Of a stretch of DNA of 40,507 nt, positions 33,335 to 40,492 are shown piece by piece. Below the pieces are notes generated by a model. That model did no database searches. It saw nothing but the letters and a program-made list of their open reading frames with translations, and was not told the DNA's origin. The translations under genes were made by a program, and so were the position numbers. Origin of the DNA: JAUMXJ01 sp041781135 (GTDB lineage: Bacteria > Bacillota > Clostridia > Peptostreptococcales > Acidaminobacteraceae); contig JBHAZV010000007.1 of NCBI GenBank assembly GCA_041781135.1, positions 1 through 40,507 of the forward strand. Direction: 5' to 3'. Within the stretch, counting starts at the first letter, position 1; the number at the start of each line of letters is the position of its first letter.

Positions 33335-33541
33335 ATGAATCCTTTTACAGTAGAAGAAATGAATTTGTTAAGCATTTACAGAGGCGAAACCAAAGAGGAA
33401 GTAACGGAGAAAATCGCATTTGCTCTTTCCTTTATGGATAAGGATATGCGGGAGTTTGCAAAGCATACGGTAAAAAAGGTAAACAGCCTGTCCAATCAGG
33501 AATTTGCCGCGCTTTCCATTGATCCCGCCGATGAAATATGA
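33335..33541 (+). CDS. transposon-transfer assisting (TTRAP) family protein
   Basis: A 68-residue protein beginning MNPFTVEEMNLLSIYRGET and ending EFAALSIDPADEI, the pattern of the TTRAP family (MNxFTVEEMNL ... LSxxEFxxL). Such small proteins are encoded in many clostridial conjugative elements, with no proven mechanism. The ATG follows the DUF4316 fragment by two bases, with GGAGG upstream inside that fragment. The stop overlaps the next gene's ATG (ATGA). Confidence 0.82.
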   Translation: MNPFTVEEMNLLSIYRGETKEEVTEKIAFALSFMDKDMREFAKHTVKKVNSLSNQEFAALSIDPADEI

Positions 33542-33903
33542 GGAAATCAAAAACGCTTTCACCCAAACAGGTAAAGCGTGTCAATCGCCTTGTGAGAAAA
33601 GAATGCTGTAACTATGATAATGGAAACTGCATTTTGCTTGACAATGGGGAAGCTTGCCCCTGTCCGCAGCTTATATCCTGTTCGCTTCTTTGCCATTGGT
33701 TTTCCGATGCGGTGCTTCCTCTTGATAGAGAGCTTTTTGCAGAGCTTTACGCACCGGAGGAAAAACGCCGTTGCACTGTATGCGGCACGCCTTTTGCGTC
33801 AAAGTCCAATAATGCGAAATATTGCCCCGATTGCAGAAAGAAAATCACAAGAAAGCAGGCGGCGGAGCGCATGAGGAAAAAGCGGAGCCTTGTTACGAAA
33901 TAG
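33538..33903 (+). CDS. cysteine-rich VLP domain protein
   Basis: A 121-residue protein of the Cys_rich_VLP family. The N-terminal half has the cysteine array VRKECCNYDNGNCILLDNG, CPCPQ and SCSLLCHWF with the family's VLPLD (here AVLPLDRELFAEL). The C-terminal half is a zinc-ribbon-like CTVCGTPF ... KYCPDCRKK followed by a basic tail. It is common cargo of clostridial conjugative elements; function unknown. It overlaps the TTRAP gene by four bases. The following 33904-34027 has no gene, only an element-type leader region and the second copy of the 15-bp repeat. Confidence 0.85.
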   Translation: MRKSKTLSPKQVKRVNRLVRKECCNYDNGNCILLDNGEACPCPQLISCSLLCHWFSDAVLPLDRELFAELYAPEEKRRCTVCGTPFASKSNNAKYCPDCRKKITRKQAAERMRKKRSLVTK

Positions 33904-34027
33904 AGGGTGCAAATGCCTTATATATTCTTGCCTTTTAGGAGCATTTCAGCTTATGGTAGGGATTCATACCTAAATCCTTAAAAATGAGGTTTAACTGCGT
34001 AACACAAGTAAAAGTTCAAAGAAAAAA

Positions 34028-34075
34028 CGGACGCGGCAGCCATGATTTGTGGCCGCTGCGTCCGCTGTTTTTTTG
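34028..34075 (+). terminator. strong bidirectional terminator
   Basis: CGGACGCGGCAGCCA (34028-34042) pairs with TGGCCGCTGCGTCCG (34050-34064) with two mismatched or wobble positions; eight T's follow on the plus strand and GTTTTTTC on the minus strand. It separates the element remnant from the minus-strand cargo operon. Confidence 0.85.
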
Positions 34076-34078
34076 TTA

Positions 34079-34501
34079 TTAGAACCATAACGATTTTTCA
34101 TCTCTGAATACGGGATTTTCGCCATCTGCATAGGGATCATATCTTTCTATATTGCAGCCGTACTCTTTAAGCTCTGCGATTTTTCCGTTCATATCCCATG
34201 TGATGAGCGAGATGCCGTCAAAGGCCTGCTCCGTGCCGTCTTTCATCCTACATGAAAAGAACCAGCATACCGTCGTCTGATCACCGCTGTGGAAGAACCC
34301 CTGGATCTCCCATTTCAGGACATTGCCGCGCTCATTCCATTCCTGAAACCAGTGCCTGATCTTTTCGCTTCCGTGATATTCCGGTCCCCAGCTTTCGATA
34401 TAAACTGCGTTCAGAGAAAACAGTTCTAAAATTCCGCCATCCTCCTTTGAAAGCCACATCGAAAACCATTTGCGGATGATTTCTTCTCTTTTCGTCTCCA
34501 T
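34079..34501 (-). CDS. SnoaL-like/NTF2-fold protein
   Basis: A 140-residue protein of the SnoaL-like nuclear transport factor 2 fold. Typical features are the N-terminal helix IIRKWFSMWLSKEDG, then LFSLNAVYIESWGPEYHG, IRHWFQEWNERG, and a C-terminal sheet with FDGISLITWDMNGKIAELKEYG. Such proteins are small cone-shaped barrels acting as isomerases, hydrolases or simple ligand binders; no substrate can be given. AGAGGA precedes the ATG. It is the last gene of a five-gene minus-strand operon with VOC and SRPBCC proteins. Confidence 0.82.
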   Translation of the reverse strand: METKREEIIRKWFSMWLSKEDGGILELFSLNAVYIESWGPEYHGSEKIRHWFQEWNERGNVLKWEIQGFFHSGDQTTVCWFFSCRMKDGTEQAFDGISLITWDMNGKIAELKEYGCNIERYDPYADGENPVFRDEKSLWF

Positions 34502-34528
34502 TGTATCCTCTTTCTATATGTAACCTTC

Positions 34529-34972
34529 TTATTTCAGCAGCTTTTTCCATTTCCTCTGCCGGTGCGTATAGAATAGCTTTGCCCAGAGGCAGACGAACGC
34601 TGTTTTCCATCCGGCGTCGATCTCCACCTCGTCCTTGTACTGCGTATTGTTGCTGCCTAAGGGGTTTAAGCTGATCCGATGGTTCCATATCGGCACATGG
34701 GGATTGCTCTCATTGGAATAGATCGTAAGCGTTTCGCGGTCAAAGGTCACGATTCGTATGGTATGGATCCCAAAGGAAAGCAGCCCGAACAGGCGGAGGC
34801 GGAACCGGAATATCTCTCCGCAGCTCCATATCAGATCGTTCCTGCCGTCCGCCGGTTCAAAGGCTGCAAAGGGTGCGGCGACATATTGCAGGGAGGAAAG
34901 GTTTTGCAGCTTTTCCCATACTACTTCTACTCCGGCTGGGAATACAGAACTTTTGACGATCACCCTGCTCAT
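34529..34972 (-). CDS. SRPBCC-family (START-like) protein
   Basis: A 147-residue SRPBCC/polyketide-cyclase-like protein with a hydrophobic ligand-binding pocket. It begins VIVKSSVFPAGVEVVWEKLQNLSSLQYVAAPF, a typical start of the fold (strand, then helix with VWEKL), and ends in a long helix (WKTAFVCLWAKLFYTHRQRKWKKLL). The ATG overlaps the stop of the VOC gene upstream (ATGA), so the two are translationally coupled. Ligand unknown. Confidence 0.8.
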   Translation of the reverse strand: MSRVIVKSSVFPAGVEVVWEKLQNLSSLQYVAAPFAAFEPADGRNDLIWSCGEIFRFRLRLFGLLSFGIHTIRIVTFDRETLTIYSNESNPHVPIWNHRISLNPLGSNNTQYKDEVEIDAGWKTAFVCLWAKLFYTHRQRKWKKLLK

Positions 34973-35595
34973 ACATTGCCCTTATCCGATTTTATAAATT
35001 CTACATGGATCCCGCCGCCCTCTGTAAGCTCCAGCCGCTTATCGTCGCACAGCTCCTGGATCACCGCAAAGCGGGAGGGATCGGTGCCGTAGACGACCTT
35101 GCCGACCTCCCGGATCCCATTCGGATGGACAAAATTTACAGGCTTCGGATCAACGGAAAAATAAGTCATCAGGAACGGGACATCCAGAGCCTCCGGAAAA
35201 GCAAGGCGGAAGCGCAGATCTCTGCCGTGGGTATCTACCCGGCGGCTGGGCGCTTTGCAGCTTTTAATTCCGTGCTTTTGCAAAATAGCAATTTCTCTGT
35301 TCAGGTTGGTTTCATAGTTCTCAAGGGCAAGCTCGCAATAGCCCGGGGCGCAGTCGTCAAGGCGCTGCAATCTGTCAATGAGCACGCCTTTCCCAAAGAA
35401 ACGCATGGCGACCTTTGCTGCGCCGGGCATCCGCGTTCCGTCCAAAAGCTCGATATAGGGACCGTTTGAGAAGTAGATCAATGCATTGATGGGATTTTTC
35501 TTTCTCCCATATTCAACGGCAAAGCCTTTTTCCCTGTATTCCTGCACAGCGCGGTCAAGCCGCTCGACTTTTAAAATGATATGGCTTAATTTCAT
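34969..35595 (-). CDS. VOC/glyoxalase-like domain protein
   Basis: A 208-residue protein of the glyoxalase-like group (vicinal oxygen chelate fold). The N-terminal repeat is MKLSHIILKVERLDRAVQEYREKGF ... NALIYFSNGPYIELLDG, with a possible metal His5 and Glu in YIELLD; the C-terminal repeat is degenerate. I choose ATG 35595 with AAGGA at proper spacing; TTG at 35613 directly abuts the AGGAG and seems too close. It may handle a toxic carbonyl or bind a drug, but nothing here fixes the substrate. Confidence 0.8.
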   Translation of the reverse strand: MKLSHIILKVERLDRAVQEYREKGFAVEYGRKKNPINALIYFSNGPYIELLDGTRMPGAAKVAMRFFGKGVLIDRLQRLDDCAPGYCELALENYETNLNREIAILQKHGIKSCKAPSRRVDTHGRDLRFRLAFPEALDVPFLMTYFSVDPKPVNFVHPNGIREVGKVVYGTDPSRFAVIQELCDDKRLELTEGGGIHVEFIKSDKGNV

Positions 35596-35616
35596 GGGTA
35601 ATTCCTTTTCCAACTC

Positions 35617-36138
35617 CTAAAATGTAAGAATGCCAAAATGCCGGATCAAAAGCGCAAGCCCTGTCTGTATAAGCGCATAAAGAGGCACAATAAGAAACGG
35701 CCAGGAAAACAAATGTTCCGGCAGAGCGAGTTTTCGCATCCAATTTTTTGTTTCATAATCAGGGTGATCTTCTGTCCCCGGAAGCATAACGCGAGTTTTC
35801 TGCTTTGAGAACAGCACTCCGTCAAGAAAGATCAGGTCACCGAAGTTCACGATCATCCAGTTGATGTAGCCGGACAGGAACAGCATCCAAAAATCGCTCG
35901 TTCCCGCATAAACGGCGCTGACCGCTCCATAGAGAAACAGCGGCAAAAGCAAAAAACACATAATTTTCGCACCTGCTTTCTTTTCTTCTTTTGTTGCAGG
36001 ATTCGGCGCTGCCTGTTGAATGGACTTCGGGTAACTGCTGAAAAAGTATCGTGAGTTAATTAAAATAAATACGGCGGCCAGTCCATTGAAATAGACCGCC
36101 ATCATGATCCCATCCAAAATCGCTCTTATTATATCCAT
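35617..36138 (-). CDS. four-helix membrane protein, unknown
   Basis: A 173-residue membrane protein I cannot name. Hydrophobic helices are seen near residues 8-28, 60-82, 83-108 and 145-168. The cytoplasmic or external loop between helices 1 and 2 is charged (PATKEEKKAGAK), and the one between 3 and 4 contains SKQKTRVMLPGTEDHPDYETKNW, a motif that looks conserved in type. GAGG precedes the ATG. It is the second gene of the cargo operon, 17 bases after the preceding gene and about 20 before the VOC gene. Confidence 0.75.
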   Translation of the reverse strand: MDIIRAILDGIMMAVYFNGLAAVFILINSRYFFSSYPKSIQQAAPNPATKEEKKAGAKIMCFLLLPLFLYGAVSAVYAGTSDFWMLFLSGYINWMIVNFGDLIFLDGVLFSKQKTRVMLPGTEDHPDYETKNWMRKLALPEHLFSWPFLIVPLYALIQTGLALLIRHFGILTF

Positions 36139-36155
36139 AGAAACCTCGTTTCTCT

Positions 36156-36524
36156 TTAATTCTCAACATGAACATCTATCTTACTATTTTTCCCGGCAGT
36201 GAGCAGCTGGTATGCCGTAAGCGGGATATAGCATGCAGCGACAAGCAGCTTCCACAGAAGAACAACAAAGCCGATCATTCCGCCTGCTATGATATTTACG
36301 GCAAATATTCCCACCGTTGTGGTAAAGTCATGATTTACCGGAATCAGCCATAAAAACATTCTTCTGATACCGAAGGGAACGCCGCAAAACAGCCATACAT
36401 AAAAATAGTTTGTTTCTCCGTTTTGCGTAAAGATGCTTTTTCCCCAATAAAAGAGAAATGCTGTCAGCAGAACAGGCACTATTACTTTCTTAAAAAAATC
36501 TTTCCATATTTCTCCGTGCGTCAT
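36156..36524 (-). CDS. small membrane protein, DUF6050-like
   Basis: A 122-residue protein with three hydrophobic helices (about 12-30, 42-60 and 70-102). The string KKVIVPVLLTAFLFYWGKSI and CGVPFGIRRMFLWLIP resemble the DUF6050 family as I remember it. AAGGAGC precedes the ATG. It is the first gene of the minus-strand cargo operon ending at 34079. No promoter was clearly identified in the 115 bases upstream, which contain the relaxase tail's end. Function unknown. Confidence 0.72.
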   Translation of the reverse strand: MTHGEIWKDFFKKVIVPVLLTAFLFYWGKSIFTQNGETNYFYVWLFCGVPFGIRRMFLWLIPVNHDFTTTVGIFAVNIIAGGMIGFVVLLWKLLVAACYIPLTAYQLLTAGKNSKIDVHVEN

Positions 36525-36639
36525 AATATCAGCTCCTTTTCTTTCGGGAACTGCTTTCTTTCCTTAAATATATTGTCTTTCCCGTTTCTTTAGTTAGTCA
36601 TAGCATACCATGAAATTTATTCTCCGTCCACAAGAAGAA

Positions 36640-37017
36640 TCATTCAATGGTTTTTGTATGCTCCTTGCCTGTATTTTCTCTTTGTAAAATCGTATCAACA
36701 TTCTGTTTGATTTTTTGATATTCTTTGACTTTACTTTTGAACTTTCCATAATCGGAATAGAGAACTTCCTTATGCTTTTGCAGGACGGAATATTCTTTCT
36801 GCAAAGTGGTAAGATTCGGAAGCTTTTTAATGCCTGCATCCTTTAACGCCTTTGTCGCAGCTTCATAAAGAATCAGGCTGCTTTCATGCTTATGCTTGTA
36901 TGCTTCCTTATTCTTTGCCTTGATACATCCTCTGTAAATATCCTTTGTCTTTTGATAGGTTGAGATATTTTTTATCAGAACAGCCATATCGGACAGCTTC
37001 TTTTCCGCCTGCTTCAA
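36640..37017 (-). pseudogene. C-terminal fragment of an ICE relaxase
   Basis: A 125-codon frame whose sequence (KLSDMAVLIKNISTYQKTKD, HESSLILYEAATKALKDAG, KKLPNLTTLQKEYSVL, VKEYQKIKQNVDTILQ) matches the coiled C-terminal end of MobA/relaxase proteins of clostridial conjugative elements. The N-terminal nuclease domain with its catalytic tyrosine and histidines is missing. Upstream, the frame joins an XRE regulator out of frame at about 37020. There is no ribosome-binding site, so it is probably not made on its own. Confidence 0.78.
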
Positions 37018-37276
37018 GCTGTCTGCGCTGCGTCGATTTATCCATGCTCTTGTTCGGGAAAAAGAACTGATCTACTGACACATCCAAAAGAGTTACAAGC
37101 TCATAAAAGATTTGCAGGCTTGGGTGCTGTCCACTGTTCTCAATGGACGCAATATAGCGGGGCGCAATGTTCATTCTATCCGCTAATTCATTTCTTGAAA
37201 TACCCTTTGCCTTCCGTGCCGCTTTTATAGCTTGACCGAAAGCCTTAAAATCATACTTAATTTTCTCTGGCTTCAT
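36908..37276 (-). CDS. XRE-family regulator with replaced C-terminus
   Basis: A 122-codon frame. Residues 1-86 are a typical XRE regulator: helix-turn-helix FGQAIKAARKAKGISRNELADRMNIAPRYIASIENSGQHPS, then LVTLLDVSVDQFFFPN and STQRRQL, where relatives continue with a short regulatory tail. From residue 87 the frame reads the relaxase tail out of frame, giving 36 meaningless residues. The DNA-binding domain may still work. AGGGTGAT precedes the ATG. A perfect palindrome lies upstream between this gene and the divergent WYL gene. Confidence 0.75.
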   Translation of the reverse strand: MKPEKIKYDFKAFGQAIKAARKAKGISRNELADRMNIAPRYIASIENSGQHPSLQIFYELVTLLDVSVDQFFFPNKSMDKSTQRRQLEAGGKEAVRYGCSDKKYLNLSKDKGYLQRMYQGKE

Positions 37277-37331
37277 AATATCACCCTGTTACATTTTACT
37301 GTTCACCTCTCTTTCAAGATATGAGTACACA

Positions 37332-37347
37332 TATCATATATATGATA
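37332..37347. promoter_or_regulatory. 16-bp perfect palindrome, possible XRE operator
   Basis: TATCATATATATGATA reads the same on both strands and lies about 55 bases upstream of the XRE start, where an autoregulatory site would be expected. Confidence 0.45.
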
Positions 37348-37363
37348 AAAATAAATCATCTAT

Positions 37364-37390
37364 AAACCTTGACATAACGTGTCATGGTTT
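37364..37390. promoter_or_regulatory. long palindromic operator, copy 1, over the WYL promoter
   Basis: AAACCTTGACAT-aac-GTGTCATGGTTT has 12-base arms that are complementary except at two positions. It contains a TTGACA -35 (37369-37374), with TAGACT (37392-37397) as a -10 at 17 bases. The same element recurs at 38311-38337. Confidence 0.75.
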
Positions 37391-37422
37391 ATAGACTATA
37401 TTTAGAAAAAGGAGGTGATCAT

Positions 37423-38319
37423 TTGAGAGAAAGCAGATTTTTCAAAATCATATATTGCATTTTGGAAAATGGACGCATAACTGCCCCGGAGTTAGCAGCA
37501 AAATTTGAAGTATCAGTGCGAACAATTTATCGTGATATAGATGTAATAAGTAGTGCGGGTATTCCTATTTATGTAACAACAGGAAGAAATGGAGGCATAC
37601 AGATACTTGAAAACTATGTTTTGGATAAAGCTCTTTTTTCTGAAGAAGAGAAGAAAGACATATTATCTGCCTTGCAAAGCGTATCGGTTGTAAACCATAC
37701 TTATGAAAAGGATATGTTGACAAAATTATCTGCTCTATTTAGTGTTCATTCTGATAATTGGTTTGAAGTAGACTTTTCTCGTTGGGGAAGTAAAACACAA
37801 GATAAAACTACCTTTGAACTGCTGAAAAATGCCGTTATTTTTCATAGGGCAGTATGTATTATGTATGTCAACTCTTATGGGAAAAAGAGTAAGAGAAAAA
37901 TCTATCCGCTTAAAATGATGTATCGTGCAAAAGAGTGGTATATCAAGGCTTACTGCGTTGATAAAGATGATTTCCGTATTTTCAAATTTAATCGTATTCT
38001 TGAAGTTCAATTTCTATCAGAAGAATTTGAACCAATGGAATATCCTAAAACCGCAGACGAACCAAAAAGAAAATACAATAAAATATCCCTTTGCTTTCCA
38101 AAAGAAATGGCATATCGTGTATATGATGAATTTGAGGGCAATGAAATAGAAGAAACGGAAAACGGTGATCTTATGGTTTCTTCTGATATGCCAGAGGATA
38201 ACTGGTTGGTAGGGTATTTGCTTTCTTTTGGAACACAGGTTACAGTAATCGAGCCCGTCTATTTACAAAAAATTTTATCTGATGAAGCGAAAAAAATATA
38301 CGAAAAAAATAAACCTTGA
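37423..38319 (+). CDS. YafY-type HTH/WYL-domain transcriptional regulator
   Basis: A 298-residue regulator. The N-terminal HTH_11 domain reads RFFKIIYCILENGRITAPELAAKFEVSVRTIYRDID; the middle carries the WYL domain with a sequence ending in YRAKEWYIKAYCVDKDDFRIFKFNRI, and a WCX-like C-terminus follows. WYL domains often bind nucleic-acid or other stress ligands. I use TTG 37423 as start because a perfect GGAGGTGATCA lies just before it, while the in-frame ATG 37384 is inside the operator. The stop codon lies within the second operator copy. It probably represses itself and the two genes downstream. Confidence 0.88.
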   Translation: MRESRFFKIIYCILENGRITAPELAAKFEVSVRTIYRDIDVISSAGIPIYVTTGRNGGIQILENYVLDKALFSEEEKKDILSALQSVSVVNHTYEKDMLTKLSALFSVHSDNWFEVDFSRWGSKTQDKTTFELLKNAVIFHRAVCIMYVNSYGKKSKRKIYPLKMMYRAKEWYIKAYCVDKDDFRIFKFNRILEVQFLSEEFEPMEYPKTADEPKRKYNKISLCFPKEMAYRVYDEFEGNEIEETENGDLMVSSDMPEDNWLVGYLLSFGTQVTVIEPVYLQKILSDEAKKIYEKNKP

Positions 38320-38337
38320 CATTAGGTGTCATGGTTT
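38311..38337. promoter_or_regulatory. long palindromic operator, copy 2, before the GNAT gene
   Basis: AAACCTTGACAT-tag-GTGTCATGGTTT, the same arms as at 37364 with a different 3-base centre. It contains TTGACA (38316-38321); an extended -10 TGTTACAAT ends at 38349, 22 bases from the -35, an unusually long spacing. Confidence 0.75.
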
Positions 38338-38379
38338 TGCTGTTACAATATGGGTGTAATGCATTTATGGAGGGAAAGT

Positions 38380-39129
38380 ATGAGTGAACATTTTATAAAC
38401 TTGACGATTGAAAATATAGATAAGGAGCATTTATGTTGTGCGATTGCCGATAAAAAACATCAAGTAGGAGTAACTGTAAAAAAGAATTGGTTAAGAGAAC
38501 GGATTGCGGAGGGGCATGTTTTCCGGAAACTTGATGAAAAGGGAAAGGTATTTATTGAATATGCTCCGTTGGAAACGGCGTGGGTACCTGTTCATGGAGA
38601 TAACTTTTTGTATATTTATTGTCTTTGGGTATCGGGCTCCTTTAAGGGTAAGGGGTATGCGAAATCTCTGATTGAGTATTGTATCAATGACGCAAAAGAA
38701 AAAGGAAAATCAGGTGTTTGTATTCTTAGCTCCAAAAAGAAAAAACCATTTTTAGCAGATAAGAATTTTTTACTTAAATATGGCTTTGAAGTTGTTGATA
38801 CCGTAAAAAATGAATATGAATTATTGGTATTGTCTTTCAATGGGGATAAACCGTATTTTTCTGAAAGCGTAAAAGAAATGAGAATTAGTGGACAAGCACT
38901 GACAATTTATTATGGCTTACAGTGTCCGTACATTCCAAACTGCATTGAACAGGTGCAAGAATACTGCAATAAAAACAACATACCGTTAAATTTGATTGCC
39001 GTAGACACTTTAGAGAAAGCTAAAAATCTTCCTTGTATTTTTAATAACTGGGCTGTTTTTTACCATGGAGAATATGAAACAAACCATCTTCTCAATGAAA
39101 CCTTTTTGAAAAAGAAGTTTCAGTTATAA
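38380..39129 (+). CDS. GNAT acetyltransferase with C-terminal YoaP-like domain
   Basis: A 249-residue protein. Residues 1-145 form a GNAT acetyltransferase with the acetyl-CoA loop GSFKGKGYAKSLIEYC (motif A) and LWVSGS before it. The C-terminal part (about 165-249) resembles YoaP: IYYGLQCPYIPNCIEQVQEYC, a thioredoxin-like CPYIPNC dithiol pair, and CIFNNWAVFYHGEYETNH. The YoaP domain is of unknown function. I start at 38380 (MSEHFINLTIEN) with GGAGG upstream rather than at 38326 inside the operator. It is predicted to be controlled by the WYL regulator and is cotranscribed with the radical SAM gene 11 bases later. Confidence 0.85.
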   Translation: MSEHFINLTIENIDKEHLCCAIADKKHQVGVTVKKNWLRERIAEGHVFRKLDEKGKVFIEYAPLETAWVPVHGDNFLYIYCLWVSGSFKGKGYAKSLIEYCINDAKEKGKSGVCILSSKKKKPFLADKNFLLKYGFEVVDTVKNEYELLVLSFNGDKPYFSESVKEMRISGQALTIYYGLQCPYIPNCIEQVQEYCNKNNIPLNLIAVDTLEKAKNLPCIFNNWAVFYHGEYETNHLLNETFLKKKFQL

Positions 39130-39140
39130 GGAAAAAGGCT

Positions 39141-40013
39141 ATGCACTTTGTAAAGGCAAAAGGAATTTTATCTGCTTCAAACGGAATGAATTTATATCGC
39201 GGCTGTTCTCATGGTTGTATATACTGTGACTCACGAAGTAAGTGTTATCACATAGAACATAATTTTGAGGACATTGAAATTAAAAGAAATGCTATCGAAT
39301 TATTAGAAAATGCCCTCAAGCGAAAGCGCAAAAAATGTATGTTGGGTACAGGCTCTATGACAGATCCGTATATCCCACTTGAAAGTAAAATTGGGAATGT
39401 TCGTAAAGCATTGGCTTTAGCAAATCAATATGGCTTTGGATTTACTTTGATAACTAAATCTGACCGAGTATTACGGGATTTAGACTTACTAAAATCTATT
39501 AACGATAAAACAAAGTGCGTTGTGCAAATGACGCTAACCACCTATGACGAGGATTTAAGCAAAAAAATCGAGCCAAATGTCAGTACGACAAAAGAACGGT
39601 TTGAAGCTCTGAAAAAGCTGAATGAAGCAGGTATTTCAACTGTTGTTTGGCTTTGTCCTATTCTTCCTTTCATCAATGATACAGAAGAAAACATCAGAGG
39701 AATTTTAGAATATTGCATTGAAGCAAAAGTTTACGGCGTTATTTGCTTTGGAATGGGTTTAACACTTCGTGAGGGAAGCAGAGAGTATTTTTATAGTCAG
39801 TTAGACCGATTGTTCCCCCATATGAAAGAAAAGTATATTCGTACTTATGGTACGCAATATCAACTAAGCAGTCCTAAACACAATGAACTTATGAGATTAT
39901 TTCATCAAATATGTGAGGACAACGGCATTATGCACGACAACTCAAAAATATTTGAGTATCTATACAACTTTGAAGAAAAAAATAGTTCTGTCCAATTAAA
40001 TTTGTTTGATTAA
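39141..40013 (+). CDS. SPL-family radical SAM protein
   Basis: A 290-residue radical SAM protein of the SplB-like group (COG1533). The [4Fe-4S]/SAM motif is CSHGCIYCD (Cx3Cx2C) near residues 22-30, after GMNLYRG, and is followed by GTGSMTDPYIPLE and ITKSDRVLRDLDLL, which are characteristic. The length fits the single-domain members, not spore photoproduct lyase itself (about 340 residues), so a photolyase role should not be assumed. GGAAAAAGG lies before the ATG. It pairs with the GNAT-YoaP gene; the two together look like a stress or modification cassette. A+T content is higher than in the chromosomal part. Confidence 0.88.
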   Translation: MHFVKAKGILSASNGMNLYRGCSHGCIYCDSRSKCYHIEHNFEDIEIKRNAIELLENALKRKRKKCMLGTGSMTDPYIPLESKIGNVRKALALANQYGFGFTLITKSDRVLRDLDLLKSINDKTKCVVQMTLTTYDEDLSKKIEPNVSTTKERFEALKKLNEAGISTVVWLCPILPFINDTEENIRGILEYCIEAKVYGVICFGMGLTLREGSREYFYSQLDRLFPHMKEKYIRTYGTQYQLSSPKHNELMRLFHQICEDNGIMHDNSKIFEYLYNFEEKNSSVQLNLFD

Positions 40014-40104
40014 CTTTCAAATAATAGTCGCCAAATCGGAAATAAAAAAAACCGTTGTTCGGCGGCAAATTTTTCACGTGTCAAACAGATTATATATTAC
40101 CTGA

Positions 40105-40145
40105 CGGCGGTTTTGAAATAGCAATCAAAACCGCTGTTTTCTTTT
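40105..40145 (+). terminator. intrinsic terminator after the radical SAM gene
   Basis: GCGGTTTTGA (40107-40116) pairs perfectly with TCAAAACCGC (40125-40134), followed by TGTTTTCTTTT. It lies about 95 bases after the stop. Confidence 0.75.
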
Positions 40146-40219
40146 CAAAAGCGAGAATACAGAGGGTGTATTAAAGTTACCCTTTCACGAGGAAATGGCG
40201 GTATTAAGGAGGTATCGCC

Positions 40220-40273
40220 ATGTTGTTTTCTTGCATTTTATTGTTGCTAAAAAAATCATTTTTCTATTTATAA
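40220..40273 (+). CDS. 17-residue leader peptide
   Basis: ATG with AAGGAGG at good spacing opens a 17-codon frame, MLFSCILLLLKKSFFYL, then TAA. The Shine-Dalgarno sequence sits in the loop of a hairpin formed by GGCGGTA and TATCGCC (40197-40219), right before the ATG. Together with the terminator at 40338 this looks like a leader-peptide attenuator, as known upstream of resistance and regulatory genes in Tn916-like elements. The hydrophobic leucine-rich peptide has no recognisable function itself. Confidence 0.5.
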   Translation: MLFSCILLLLKKSFFYL

Positions 40274-40337
40274 AATCTTACGTCTACATAGATGAACAAT
40301 TAGATCATATACGTATAACTGCTCATTCATGTCCGCT

Positions 40338-40367
40338 CCCGGCTGCTCTGTGCAGTCGGGATTTTTT
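40338..40367 (+). terminator. attenuator-like terminator in the leader
   Basis: CCCGGCTGC (40338-40346) pairs with GCAGTCGGG (40352-40360), one G-T wobble, followed by ATTTTTT. It lies between the leader peptide and the next gene at 40493. Confidence 0.7.
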
Positions 40368-40492
40368 GTGCCTGCAAAACTTTTTCCTAAAAATATTCGC
40401 TTTTCTTTGGCAGTTTTGGGCTCTGCGTTGTTGAGGGTTTACGAAAGGGGAAATTCTACCCGCTTTCGCGGCTGCGAAAGGAGGTGAATACC

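Noticed and set aside
37384..37422. ATG 37384 as start of the WYL regulator
   Set aside because: It lies within the operator palindrome and upstream of the perfect Shine-Dalgarno sequence that serves TTG 37423.
40195..40434. 79-codon plus-strand frame near the end
   Set aside because: It overlaps the leader hairpin and the terminator stem and its sequence looks non-coding; the 17-codon frame has the better ribosome-binding site.
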